This document shows, in pieces, positions 33,449 to 42,601 of a stretch of 47,313 nucleotides of DNA (its first letter is position 1; every line of letters starts with the position of its first letter). This DNA comes from Gemmatimonadota bacterium (GTDB taxonomy: Bacteria; Gemmatimonadota; Gemmatimonadetes; Palauibacterales; Palauibacteraceae), in contig JAJEEM010000029.1 in NCBI GenBank assembly GCA_022820995.1, positions 1 to 47,313 on the forward strand, written 5' to 3'. A program made the translations under genes and the position numbers. The notes under the pieces are model-generated. The model did not search any database. It had not been told where the DNA came from and saw only the letters and a program-made list of their open reading frames with translations.

Positions 33449-33832
33449 TTGGTACCCGCCCGTTTCGGACGGCTCCGGCACGACCATGTGAGCAGCGAAC
33501 CTGATGAATGGTGGATTCACCGGGTGGCGCCGTTTCACACCTCGGGAGACCCGGCCATGCTCTTTCGCCGCCTCCGGGAAGTCGTCGCCGCCATGCCACG
33601 TACCCGCATAGTCACCGCGACGGACGATCACCTGCGTGCGGTCTGCCGAACCCGGCTCGGGTTCCGCGACGACCTGGAGTTCCGCTGGTGTCCATCGGAC
33701 GGCGTCGCCCACGTGACGTCAACGTCGCGCGTCGGTCTCTTCGATTTCGGCGTGAACCGGCGGAGGGTGGAGCGGGTCCGGAGGCAACTCGAACCGATCA
33801 GCCGCGGTTTCCCTCGCCCCACGCGGACGTAA
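33449..33832 (+). CDS. DUF1499-like protein (start uncertain)
   Basis: The C-terminal two thirds match the DUF1499 pattern: EWWIHRVAPF, then LRAVCRTRLGFRDDLEFRW, VAHVTSTSRVGLFDFGVNRRRVERVR. The family usually begins with a Cys-containing motif ending CVSS; here the position reads RHDHVSSEP, without the Cys. The frame can start at TTG 33449 (127 residues) or GTG 33488 (114 residues); neither has a clear ribosome site. Its 3' end overlaps the convergent oxidase gene by 35 bases. The function of the family is unknown. Confidence 0.6.
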   Translation: MVPARFGRLRHDHVSSEPDEWWIHRVAPFHTSGDPAMLFRRLREVVAAMPRTRIVTATDDHLRAVCRTRLGFRDDLEFRWCPSDGVAHVTSTSRVGLFDFGVNRRRVERVRRQLEPISRGFPRPTRT

Positions 33833-34976
33833 GGGGCTCTCCGTCGATGAAGCGGCCCGGGCGGAAGCGTGAGAGATCGATCCCGGGGGTCTCGCCGCAG
33901 ATCACGTCGGCTAGCGCTTCTCCGATGGGCGGGCCGAGCTTGAACCCGTGGCCGCTGCCGCCGAAGAAGGCGTAGTAGCCCTCCAGGCCGGGCTCGGGAC
34001 CCACGATCGGGTGCCAGTCGTCCGTGATCGTATAGAGGGAGGCGTACCCGCCCAGGTGCCGGGCGCGGGAGAGGGCCGGGATTCGCTCGAACAGCGGGCG
34101 CTCGATGCGCTCGCGCATCTTCGGATCAAGACCTGGATCGCAGTCGTCCGGATCCACCGGCTCGATATCCTTGGGCGCTCCGAGGCCGGCGATGATGCGA
34201 TCCTCGCCGTAGGGCCTCAGGTAAACGCGCAGACCCGGATCGGAGACCACCGGGAGTTCGCCGAAGCCGACGGGCTTCTCCACGAACAGATCGCTCTCGC
34301 GGCTCCAGCGCAGCGAGTACCTGAGGCCGAGCCAGGAGCCGACCTGCCCCGCCCAGGGGCCCGCCGCGTTCACGACGACATTCGTCGAGATCGTCCCGTC
34401 TTCGGTCTCCACGGCCACCGCTTGATTTCCATGCAGGCGGATGCCCGTGGCCGCGACGCCGGTGCGGGGCTCGAGTCCCCACGGGCGCGCGGCCGCAACC
34501 AGGTTCTCCGTCGTGCGCGTGGGATCTGCGTAACCCGAGCGCGGCTCGAGGATGCCGTACGAGACACCGTCCAGGGAGAGCGGCGGTGCCAGTTCGGCCA
34601 CTTCTTCGGCGGCGAGGCGTTCGACCTGGAGTCCGTGCCGCCGCTCCGACTCGAGGATGTGCTCTCCGGCGGCGCGCAGGCGCTCGCCGATGAGGAGCAG
34701 GAAGCCGATGGGCCGGAACCCGCAGTCGCCGCCGAGGAGGTCGCGGTCGTTCTCGAACATGTGAAGGGCCCGCTTCGCGAGTTCGAGCGTGATCGGATTC
34801 GAGTAGTACGTGCGGACGATCGCGGCGGAATGTCCCGTGCTCACGCCCGCCAAGCGTCCCTTCTCGAGCAGTACGATTCGCCCGAACCCCCTCTTCGCGA
34901 GGAAGTGCGCGGCGCTCGCACCCATGATCCCGCCCCCGATCACGACGGCGTCGGCGGTCTTCGCTCCCCCGGTCAT
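33798..34976 (-). CDS. FAD-dependent amine/amino-acid oxidoreductase (sarcosine oxidase beta / DadA type)
   Basis: The 392-residue protein starts with a dinucleotide fold (AVVIGGGIMGASAAHFLAKRG, then IVLLEKG) and has the DAO-family landmarks STGHSAAIVRTYYS, VVNAAGPWAG and ITDDWHPIVGPEPGLEGYYAFFGGSGHGFKL (given as separate segments), resembling sarcosine/dimethylglycine oxidase and SoxB proteins more than D-amino-acid dehydrogenases. It should oxidise a secondary or methylated amino acid using FAD. ATG 34976 overlaps the hydantoinase B stop (ATGA), so it is the last gene of the hydantoinase operon. In that setting sarcosine, formed after hydrolysis of N-methylhydantoin, is an attractive but unproven substrate. 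Confidence 0.85.
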   Translation of the reverse strand: MTGGAKTADAVVIGGGIMGASAAHFLAKRGFGRIVLLEKGRLAGVSTGHSAAIVRTYYSNPITLELAKRALHMFENDRDLLGGDCGFRPIGFLLLIGERLRAAGEHILESERRHGLQVERLAAEEVAELAPPLSLDGVSYGILEPRSGYADPTRTTENLVAAARPWGLEPRTGVAATGIRLHGNQAVAVETEDGTISTNVVVNAAGPWAGQVGSWLGLRYSLRWSRESDLFVEKPVGFGELPVVSDPGLRVYLRPYGEDRIIAGLGAPKDIEPVDPDDCDPGLDPKMRERIERPLFERIPALSRARHLGGYASLYTITDDWHPIVGPEPGLEGYYAFFGGSGHGFKLGPPIGEALADVICGETPGIDLSRFRPGRFIDGEPLTSAWGEGNRG

Positions 34977-36721
34977 TCGCGCAGTCTCCTCGTCTCCGCG
35001 AGGTCGACTTCCCACGCCCCCGGCTTGATGGCCACGCCGTAGGCGTCCCGGGCCCGGGCTCGGGAGATCTTGCCCTCGCGCGCATCCCGGAGCACCGCCT
35101 CCGGATCCCGTTCGTGCGCCGGCCCGAACCCGCCGCCGCCCGCCGTCTCGATCCGCACCCGGTCTCCCGTGGCCAACTGTACCGTCGCCTTCGAGCCCAG
35201 CTCCCGCGCCTCGCCGCCCGAGATCAGCCGGTAGCTCGCGACCTTCCCGTCACAGCCCCCGTGGAGGCCGTGGGCCGGGAACCTCGCCCGGTCCGCCAGC
35301 GTCGTGAACGTCGGCTCGTGGCCCACGAACTCGTACTCCCGGCAGAGCGCGAGGCCGCCCCGCCGCCGGCCCGCTCCCTCGGAGTCCGGAACCAGGCTGT
35401 ACTCGTGGATTCGCACCGGATAGTTGAGTTCGGTCTCCTCGATGGGCGCGTTCTGCGTGTTCTGGATGTGGGTCTGGACCGCGTCCGGGCCGTCGGCATC
35501 GTGCCGCCCGCCGTAGCCGCCCGCGAGCGTCTCCAGGAAACAGTAGTACTCCCCCGTCGCCGGATCCTCGCCCCCGAACCCGACGTGGCAGATCATCCCC
35601 TTCGTTCCCGCGGGAACGCGCTCCGGCATGGGATCCGCGAGCGCCCGGAACATGATGTCGCACAGCCGCATCGCGACTTCCCACCCGCCGACGACCCCCG
35701 CTGGCGGCCGGACGTTCACCGCCGACCCCTCCGGCGCGACCACCTCGATGGGGCGGTAGAACCCCTCGTTCAGCGGGATGTCCGGGTCGACGAGGCACTT
35801 CAGCACGTAGACGCAGGCCGTGAAGCACTGCGTCAGGTTGCAGTTCATCGGCGCCGCGCGCTGTGGGTCGGTCCCGGTGAAGTCGAAGCGCGCCGTCGAG
35901 CCGTCGAACCGGATCCGGACCTTCAGGTGGACGGGCTCCCCGGTGATCCCGTCGTCGTCGAGACACCCCTCCGCCGCGAACTCTCCCCGCGGAAGCTCCG
36001 CCAGTTCCGCCCGCAGCCGCCGCTCGCTGTACTCGATCATGCGGTCCATGTAGGAGCCCAGCAGCTCCGCCCCGTACCGTTCCCACAGCGCGGAGAGCCG
36101 CCGCAGCCCGATCTCGTTCGCCGCGTGCTGAGCCCGCAGGTCGCCCGCCACCTCCTTCTTCGCTCGGACATTCGCGAGCATGAGCTTCAGCACGTCGTCC
36201 ACGAGTTCGCCGCCGTCGAAGAGCTTCACGACGGGGAGGATGATCCCCTCCTGGTAGATCTCGCGGAACGCCCCGATGCTCGCCGGCGCCCCGCCGCCCA
36301 CGTCCACGTGGTGACAGCAGTTGGCGACGTATCCCACGAGTTCCCCCTCGCGGAAGACCGGCGCGATGAGGAAGACGTCGTTGAGGTGGCTCGCCTGCCG
36401 GTGCGGGTCGTTGACCAGCAGCCCGTCCCCCGGACCCAGCGTCCCCTTCCCGTGCTCCGCCTCGTACTCGGCCACGGCGCGCGGGACGAGCCGCCCGATC
36501 GTCACGAGGTGCGCGGGCTGGCAGAACGCCTGCGCGATCATGCGCCCCTCCGCGTCCACGAAGGCGCACGAATAGTCGAGCCGCGTCTTGATGTTCGTCG
36601 AATAGGCAGTGCGCTGGAGCGTGACCGACATTTCCTCCGTCGCCTCCACGAGCGCGTTCCGGATCACCTCGAACAGGACCGGATCCACGGCGCCCCCGGC
36701 GCGGCTCTCAGGCTGCGGCAT
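34973..36721 (-). CDS. hyuB: Hydantoinase B / 5-oxoprolinase-family subunit
   Basis: The 582-residue protein shows the HyuB pattern: DPVLFEVIRNALVEATEEM near the N-terminus, SVTLQRTAYSTNIKTRLDYSC (separate landmark), GLLVNDPHRQASHLNDVFL, ANCCHHVDVGGG, then NCNLTQCFTACVYVL, and GGGGFGPAHERDP at the C-terminus. HyuA/HyuB enzymes open cyclic amides such as hydantoin, N-methylhydantoin or 5-oxoproline with ATP hydrolysis; relatives carboxylate ketones, but the third carboxylase subunit is absent. It overlaps the symporter gene by 14 bases and the oxidase gene by four. Length is normal. Confidence 0.92.
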   Translation of the reverse strand: MPQPESRAGGAVDPVLFEVIRNALVEATEEMSVTLQRTAYSTNIKTRLDYSCAFVDAEGRMIAQAFCQPAHLVTIGRLVPRAVAEYEAEHGKGTLGPGDGLLVNDPHRQASHLNDVFLIAPVFREGELVGYVANCCHHVDVGGGAPASIGAFREIYQEGIILPVVKLFDGGELVDDVLKLMLANVRAKKEVAGDLRAQHAANEIGLRRLSALWERYGAELLGSYMDRMIEYSERRLRAELAELPRGEFAAEGCLDDDGITGEPVHLKVRIRFDGSTARFDFTGTDPQRAAPMNCNLTQCFTACVYVLKCLVDPDIPLNEGFYRPIEVVAPEGSAVNVRPPAGVVGGWEVAMRLCDIMFRALADPMPERVPAGTKGMICHVGFGGEDPATGEYYCFLETLAGGYGGRHDADGPDAVQTHIQNTQNAPIEETELNYPVRIHEYSLVPDSEGAGRRRGGLALCREYEFVGHEPTFTTLADRARFPAHGLHGGCDGKVASYRLISGGEARELGSKATVQLATGDRVRIETAGGGGFGPAHERDPEAVLRDAREGKISRARARDAYGVAIKPGAWEVDLAETRRLRE

Positions 36722-38141
36722 TTCGGCCCCCGGTTCGAGTTTCGAGACGCACCCCGACCCACAGAATCAGGATCGTGAGCGGCAGGCCGACCAGGATCGG
36801 ATCCAGTTCCCAGATGATGACGACGGACCCCACCTCGCGGATCGCCCCGAACGTCTGCCATATGGCCTGCACCGCGGCTCCGATGAGCATCGCGGCCATC
36901 ACCGTCCGCGGCGCCCGTCGGAGCGCGGGGAAGAGGACGATCCCGATCAGCGCGGGGGCCACGGAGGCCCCCATGATCCGACCCCCGATCCAGAACAGTT
37001 CGATGAGGAGCGGCAGCGCGAGGTAGAGGACGGCCGCGAGCACCCCCACGAGGAGGACGTTGAGGCGATACACCCACAGTTGCCGGACGGCGCTCGCCGT
37101 GGGGGCGATGAAGCGCGCGTACAGATCCAGCGTGAAGTTGGACGCGATCGTGTTGATCGTGCTCGAGAGCGTCGACATGCTCGCCGCGAGCACGCACACC
37201 ACGACGAGACTCGCGAGTTCAGTCCCCGCCGCCCCGAACGCGAGCGTGACGAAGGCGTCCTCCGCCGCGAGGCCCGGCCCGTAGATCGTGCGGGCGACGA
37301 TTCCGATGAGCGGCGGCGTCATGTACCAGATCGAGGCGATGACCCCGCCGTAGAGGAACCCCCGCCGGGCCACGTCCGCGCTCCTGGCCGCGAAGCCGCG
37401 CTGGATGAGTCCCTGGTATGCGCCCGTGATCGCGAGGCCGATGACGATCCACGCAAGGACCTGGGTCACGCCCGCGCGCCCGAAGATGTCGATCAGCGCC
37501 GGATCGAGGCCGGCGCTCAGGCCGCCGAACCCGCCGGCCGCGGCGAGTCCCGCCACGAGCACCGCGATCGAACCGGCCAGGATGATGAAGAACTGGATGG
37601 CATCCGTCGCCATCACCGCCCACATGCCGCCCAGAAACACGTAGACCGACGTCACGCCGAGCCAGAGGAGGAGTGACTCGGCCACCGAGATGTCGAGCAC
37701 CGCCGTGGTGACGAGGGTCAGCGCCCCGATCGTCCCCGCCGTCACTCCCATGTCCCGGAGGATGACGAGAAGGAGCGAGACGATCCGGTGCCGAGGGCCG
37801 AAGCAGCGGCCGAAGAGTTCCGGGATCGTGATGACGCCGGTCTCCCACAGCCGCGGGATGATGAAGTACGCGATCCAGATCGTCCCCAGCATGAAGGAGC
37901 CGCCGCTCCAGTACGCGTCGAGGCCGAAGTCCGCGCCGAGCGCCGAGATCCCGATCAGCGTCGTCCCGTTGATCCAGGTGGCCGCGACGGAGAAGGCGAT
38001 GAGCCACATGCCCGAGTGGCGCCCGGCCACCGCCATGTCCTCGACGGAGCGCACCCGCCGCCGGAACCAGACCCCGACTCCCAGCATGAGGGCGAGGTAG
38101 GCCCCGATGAGCCACCACGAGAGCTGCATTCCCTCCGTCAT
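36708..38141 (-). CDS. Sodium:solute symporter (SSS family)
   Basis: The 477-residue protein has about 13 transmembrane helices and SSS landmarks: SVEDMAVAGRHSG, SVAATWINGTTLIG, DAIQFFIILAG, GAYQGLIQRGFAARS, ASMSTLSSTINTIASNFTLDLY (the last containing the sodium-site serines). The family takes up amino acids, nucleobases, hydantoins or carboxylates with sodium. ATG 38141 overlaps the stop of a small membrane protein gene; the open frame upstream is a shadow of that gene. Its place between hydantoinase A and B genes suggests that it imports their substrate. Confidence 0.92.
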   Translation of the reverse strand: MTEGMQLSWWLIGAYLALMLGVGVWFRRRVRSVEDMAVAGRHSGMWLIAFSVAATWINGTTLIGISALGADFGLDAYWSGGSFMLGTIWIAYFIIPRLWETGVITIPELFGRCFGPRHRIVSLLLVILRDMGVTAGTIGALTLVTTAVLDISVAESLLLWLGVTSVYVFLGGMWAVMATDAIQFFIILAGSIAVLVAGLAAAGGFGGLSAGLDPALIDIFGRAGVTQVLAWIVIGLAITGAYQGLIQRGFAARSADVARRGFLYGGVIASIWYMTPPLIGIVARTIYGPGLAAEDAFVTLAFGAAGTELASLVVVCVLAASMSTLSSTINTIASNFTLDLYARFIAPTASAVRQLWVYRLNVLLVGVLAAVLYLALPLLIELFWIGGRIMGASVAPALIGIVLFPALRRAPRTVMAAMLIGAAVQAIWQTFGAIREVGSVVIIWELDPILVGLPLTILILWVGVRLETRTGGRNAAA

Positions 38142-38335
38142 GGCCCGCCGCCCAGCAGCCGACCCCAGAGCCCGATGTAGCCGAATCCCAGGAGCACGAG
38201 GATGAGCAGCGCGAGCCACGGGTTGAGGCGCGGGAGCGCGATCCGATCCATGCGGCCCGGATCCGGCGGGTCGGCAGCCCGCCGCTCCGTGGGTGGCCCG
38301 CCGGATCGCCCCGCGGACGGGGTCGGCCCGGTCAC
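38138..38335 (-). CDS. 65-residue single-helix membrane protein, likely symporter accessory subunit
   Basis: The frame begins at GTG 38335 overlapping the hydantoinase A stop and ends with a TGA overlapping the symporter ATG, so both ends fit four-base coupling. The N-terminal 30 residues are polar (rich in Pro, Arg, Gly), then RIALPRLNPWLALLILVLLG forms the start of one transmembrane helix that ends FGYIGLWGRLLGGGP. Small one- or two-helix proteins encoded beside SSS transporters occur in other systems, and this may play a similar part. I do not recognise a named family. Confidence 0.65.
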   Translation of the reverse strand: MTGPTPSAGRSGGPPTERRAADPPDPGRMDRIALPRLNPWLALLILVLLGFGYIGLWGRLLGGGP

Positions 38336-40467
38336 GGAGCGCCGCCCGGAGAGACGAGAAGGTTGCCGAACTCGTCCACTTCGGCCCGATATCCGGCGTG
38401 CAGGAGCGTCGTGGAGTCGACCTCCTCGATGACCGCCGGGCCGGCGACGACATGGCCCGCCCGCAGGAGCGCCCGGTCATGGATCGCGGTCTCGACGAAG
38501 CCGCCGGCGTCGGAGAAGAAGACCCGCCTCGTCCCGCGTTGCGCGTCCGAGATGCCCTTTCCGTTCGAGCCGATCCTCGGGAGCCGGGGCCGCGCGATCC
38601 TGCCGATCGCCGTGACCGTGAAGTTCACGAGTTCGACCGGCTCCTCCGGATATCCGTGCCCGTAGGCCCGCTCATGCTCCGCGTGGAAGCGGCGCACCGC
38701 GTCGGCCAGCGTGGCGGCGTCCATCCCGCCGACCGCCCTGTCGTGGGTCGCTTCGCCCGGCAGCGTCACGGCCACTTCGGACGACTGCCCGGCGTACCGC
38801 ATCTCGATCCCGCGCCGGAACTCCATGTCCGCCGCGGCCACGCCTTCGCGCCGGAGCGTGCGCCGGCCCTCCTCCTCCATCCTCTCGAAGAGCGACCGGA
38901 CATGCGCAGCGTCCGCAGCATCGGCGGCCGTGACCCGGGTGCGCGAGAACTCGTGGCGGAGGTCCGTGACGAGGAGACCCAGGGCAGACGCCGTCCCGGG
39001 GCTCGGAGGCACCACGAGCGTCGGAATCCGCATCTCCATGCACAGCCGGTTCGCGTGCAGCGGCCCGGCCCCGCCGAAGGCGACCATCGTCAGCTCGCGC
39101 GGGTCGTTGCCCCGGCGCACGGTCACGAGGCGCAGCGCGTTGATCATCGTCGCGTTCGCGATCTCGATGATCCCGTTCGCCGCCTCGACCGGGTCCAGCC
39201 CGAGCGGCTCGGCGCAACGCTCCCGGATCCCCGCCGCGGCCGCCTCCACGTCGAGCGGCATCTCGCCGCCCAGGAAATAGTCGGGGTTCAGCCGGCCGAG
39301 TACGAGGTTCGCGTCCGTGATCGTCGGCTCGGTCCCGCCCCTCCCGTAGCAGATCGGCCCGGGGTCCGCGCCCGCGCTCCGGGGGCCCACGCGAAGCCCC
39401 CCTCCGGCGTCCACCCAGGCGAGGCTTCCCCCGCCCGCGCCCACCTCCACGAGATCGATGACCGGCGTGCGGATCGGATAGCCGGCCGCCCGCGTCATCC
39501 CCTGCCCCGGCTGCGCCTGCGCGCCGACCTCGTACTCCTTCGTGACCCGCGGACGGCCGTCGAGCACCAGGCCCGCCTTGGCCGTCGTCCCTCCCATGTC
39601 GAACGAAATCAGGTCCGCGTGACCGAGCCGGCCCGCGATGAAGTTGGCGGAGACCACGCCGGCCGCCGGACCCGACTCGACCATGAACACCGGCTTGCCC
39701 GCCGCCTGTTCGGCCGTCAGGACGCCCCCGTTGGACTGCATGACGAGAAGCTCGGCCTCGAGACCGGCCCGACCCAGCCCCTCCTCGATCCCCGCGAGAT
39801 AGCGCGCGACGACGGGGACGATGCAGGCGTTGATCACGCACGTGCTGGCCCGGAAGTACTCCCGGAACTCGGGGCACACGCTGGATGAGAGCGAGATGAG
39901 AAGCTCCGGATCCTCTTCCCTCAGGATTTTGGCCACCCGCTCTTCGTGGACGGGGTTCGCGTAGCCGTGCAGGAGGCACACGGCGACGGACCGGACCTCC
40001 TGCCCCCGCAGCGCCGCGGCGATCTCCCTGACGGCGTCCTCATCGAGGGGTTTCAGCACGCCGCCCGCCGCATCCAGCCGCTCCGGCACCTCGAAGCACA
40101 GGTCTCGGGGGACGAGCGGGCGGAGCTTCTCGAAGTGGACGTCGTAAAGGGAGGGCCGGACCTGGCGGGCGATCTCGAGCATGTCGCCGAACCCCTCGGT
40201 GGTCACGAAGGCCGTCTTCGGCGTCTTCCCCTCGATGAGCGAGTTGGTGGCGACCGTCGTGCCGTGGACCAGGTGGGAGATGGCGCCGGGATCGACCGCG
40301 CCGTTTTCGAGCGCACGCGCCACCGCCGCCATGAAGCCGATGGAGGGATCCGCGGGCGTGGAGGGGACCTTCGCCGTATCGATGCGCCCCGTCTCTTCAC
40401 AGATAAGGACCGCGTCCGTGAAGGTGCCGCCCACATCTATCCCGAGGTGGAACCGGTTGCCCGTCAT
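38332..40467 (-). CDS. hyuA: Hydantoinase A / 5-oxoprolinase-family ATPase subunit
   Basis: The 711-residue protein starts FHLGIDVGGTFTDAVLI, the phosphate-binding motif of the actin-like ATPase fold, and has LVHGTTVATNSLIEGK, LLVMQSNGGVLT, VESGPAAGVVSA, LISFDMGGTTAKAGLV, DLVEVGAGGGSLAWVD and MVAFGGAGPLHA, all typical of HyuA. With HyuB it catalyses ATP-dependent opening of a cyclic amide. ATG 40467 is preceded by GGAGG. It is the first gene of the operon hyuA, small membrane protein, symporter, hyuB, FAD oxidase, in which every junction overlaps. A 170-base region separates it from the divergent CocE gene. Confidence 0.93.
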   Translation of the reverse strand: MTGNRFHLGIDVGGTFTDAVLICEETGRIDTAKVPSTPADPSIGFMAAVARALENGAVDPGAISHLVHGTTVATNSLIEGKTPKTAFVTTEGFGDMLEIARQVRPSLYDVHFEKLRPLVPRDLCFEVPERLDAAGGVLKPLDEDAVREIAAALRGQEVRSVAVCLLHGYANPVHEERVAKILREEDPELLISLSSSVCPEFREYFRASTCVINACIVPVVARYLAGIEEGLGRAGLEAELLVMQSNGGVLTAEQAAGKPVFMVESGPAAGVVSANFIAGRLGHADLISFDMGGTTAKAGLVLDGRPRVTKEYEVGAQAQPGQGMTRAAGYPIRTPVIDLVEVGAGGGSLAWVDAGGGLRVGPRSAGADPGPICYGRGGTEPTITDANLVLGRLNPDYFLGGEMPLDVEAAAAGIRERCAEPLGLDPVEAANGIIEIANATMINALRLVTVRRGNDPRELTMVAFGGAGPLHANRLCMEMRIPTLVVPPSPGTASALGLLVTDLRHEFSRTRVTAADAADAAHVRSLFERMEEEGRRTLRREGVAAADMEFRRGIEMRYAGQSSEVAVTLPGEATHDRAVGGMDAATLADAVRRFHAEHERAYGHGYPEEPVELVNFTVTAIGRIARPRLPRIGSNGKGISDAQRGTRRVFFSDAGGFVETAIHDRALLRAGHVVAGPAVIEEVDSTTLLHAGYRAEVDEFGNLLVSPGGAP

Positions 40468-40637
40468 CGCGCCTCCAACGTTCGACGCGAGCGTTTCCCG
40501 TGACAAGGCACCGCGGCGCGCGACCCGGGTGCGCCGCCGCATGCCACGTCTGGACGCTGTGGTCGACGTCCGTAGGTTGGGAATCGTGGAGACGTCGCCG
40601 TGGATCACCCCCTCGCGCACCCACCGGAGGAGGCCTC

Positions 40638-42583
40638 ATGGACCGCAGATCGTTCGTTCGAGCCGGACTGGCGGGAGCGGGGATGGCCGGCCTCGGCGCC
40701 GCGTTCGACCCGGAGCGGCTGGCCGGAAGCGACGAGGCAGCCAGCCGCGGGCTCTCCGCGGAGACGGACGGGGATGTCGTTATCGTGAAGGACGTGCCGG
40801 TCCCCATGCGGGACGGCCTCGACCTCATGACGGATCTCTACCTTCCGGCCGTGGACGGCGTCCCGCTGGAGGAACCCCTCCCCGCCGTCCTCGCGCGGAC
40901 TCCGTACGACAAGATGCGGCCGATCTCCATCGACCACGCGATGTTCTTCGCGCGCAACGGGTACGTCTCCGTCGTCCAGGACTGCCGCGGGCGCTTCAAC
41001 TCGGGGGGCGACTTCTTCCCCTTCGTGCAGGAACCGGAGGACGGCTACGACACGGTCGAGTGGGTCGCCCGGCACCCGTCCTGCGACGGCCAGGTGGGAA
41101 CGTACGGCGTCTCGTACCAGGCGTGGGTCCAGTTCGAGACCGCGACGCTCAACCCGCCCGGCCTCAAGACGATGATCCCCTACGAGGGGCCGACGAACGC
41201 CTACACCTACAGCATGAAGTGCGGCGGCGCCCTGGGTCTGGGGCTGCTGCAGTGGATTCTGTCCGTCGCGTCGAACGGGAACGAGGCGCGGGCGAACCCG
41301 CAGATCACCGAGGCGATCAACGAGATGCGGACCGGGCAGACCTTCCTCGACTGGGCCTCGCGCATCCCGTGGCGGCGCGGAGAGACGCCGCTCAGCCTGG
41401 CGCCCACCTACGAGGAAGCCGCCTTCCAGCTCTACTTCGAGAACTACGACTACAGCGACTTCTGGCGGCAGCCGGGCCTCGGCATGGACGAGCACTTCGA
41501 GTCGTACCCGGACATGCCGATCCTGTGGGTCGTGGGCTGGTTCGACTGGTATCCCCGCACGATCAGCGACGGATACCAGGCGATGGTGCGCATGGGGCGG
41601 GAGAACCAGCACATCCTCATCGGCCCCTGGACGCACAACAACTTCGCTTCGTCGATCGGGGACGTGAACTTCGGCACCGAGGGCGCCCGGGTCGTCACCT
41701 ACGACGACTACCTGAACCTCGAACTCCGCTGGTTCGACCGCTGGCTGAAGGGCGACGAGAGCGCCGACGTGTGGGCGCCGGCGAAGTACTTCATCATGGG
41801 CGGCGGCGACGGGCGGAAGGCCGAGAACGGCCGCATCAACCAGGGCGGGGAGTGGCGCTACGAGGAGCACTGGCCCCCGGCCGCGGCCGAGGCCACCGAG
41901 TTCCATCTCCATGGGGGCGGGGGGCTAGCCCCCGAGGCGCCCTCCGCGCGCGCCTCATCGACGACCTACACCTACGACCCGCGCAATTCGGTCTCCAGCA
42001 ACGGCCGCTGCATCGTGGCCTACGGACCCGCGCTCGAGTTCGGGTTCCAGGGGATGGGCCCGCGCGACCAGATCGAGATGGAGACGCTGCCCGGCCACGG
42101 GATCCCCGGCATGCCGATCGCCTCCCGCCCGGACGTGCTCGTCTTCCAGACCGATCCGCTCCCCGATGACCTCACGATCGCCGGAGACATCACGGCGGTC
42201 CTCTTCATCTCATCGGACGCGCCGGACACCGATTTCTACGTGAAGCTCCTCGACGTCCACCCGACGAGCCCGGACTACCCGAGCGGCTACGCCTTCCCGG
42301 TCTCCGAGGGCATCCTCCGCGCCCGCTACCGGGAGGGGTTCGAGCAGTCGGTGCTCATGCAGGAGGGGGAGGTCTACCGCCTCGATTCCCGCTCGAACCC
42401 GCAGCGAACCTCTTCAAGGCGGGACACCGCATCCGGGTCGACGTCTACAGCAGCAGCTTCCCCAACTTCGACATCAACCGGAACACGGGGAATCCGCGCG
42501 ACCGCACGTGGCGCATCGCCAACAACACGGTACACCACGAGGCCGGCTACGCCTCGCACCTGCGTCTGCCCCTGATGCCCTGA
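40638..42583 (+). pseudogene. CocE/NonD-family hydrolase with Tat signal, frameshifted near the 3' end
   Basis: ATG 40638 follows GGAGG and gives a twin-arginine signal (DRRSFVRAGLAGAGMAGLGA). The alpha/beta-hydrolase body matches the S15/CocE family: VPVPMRDGLDLMTDLYLPA, QDCRGRFNSGGDFFPF, the nucleophile Ser159 in GTYGVSYQAW, ILWVVGWFDWYPRT and ILIGPWTHN. The C-terminal jelly-roll domain is normal up to EGEVYRL near 42383. The frame then reads unrelated sequence to 42575, while the family C-terminus (NLFKAGHRIRVDVYSSSFPNFD, ending SHLRLPLMP) appears in the frame ending at 42583. One missing base around 42384-42392, probably a T, explains this. The active domain is unaffected, but fold stability may be. 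Such enzymes cleave esters or acyl-peptides. Confidence 0.8.
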
Positions 42584-42601
42584 CGCGGATCGGGCGCGGC
42601 G

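Noticed and set aside
40468..40637. Promoter elements in the hyuA/CocE divergent region
   Set aside because: No convincing -35/-10 pair or repeat could be picked out on either strand; the region is a control region by position only.
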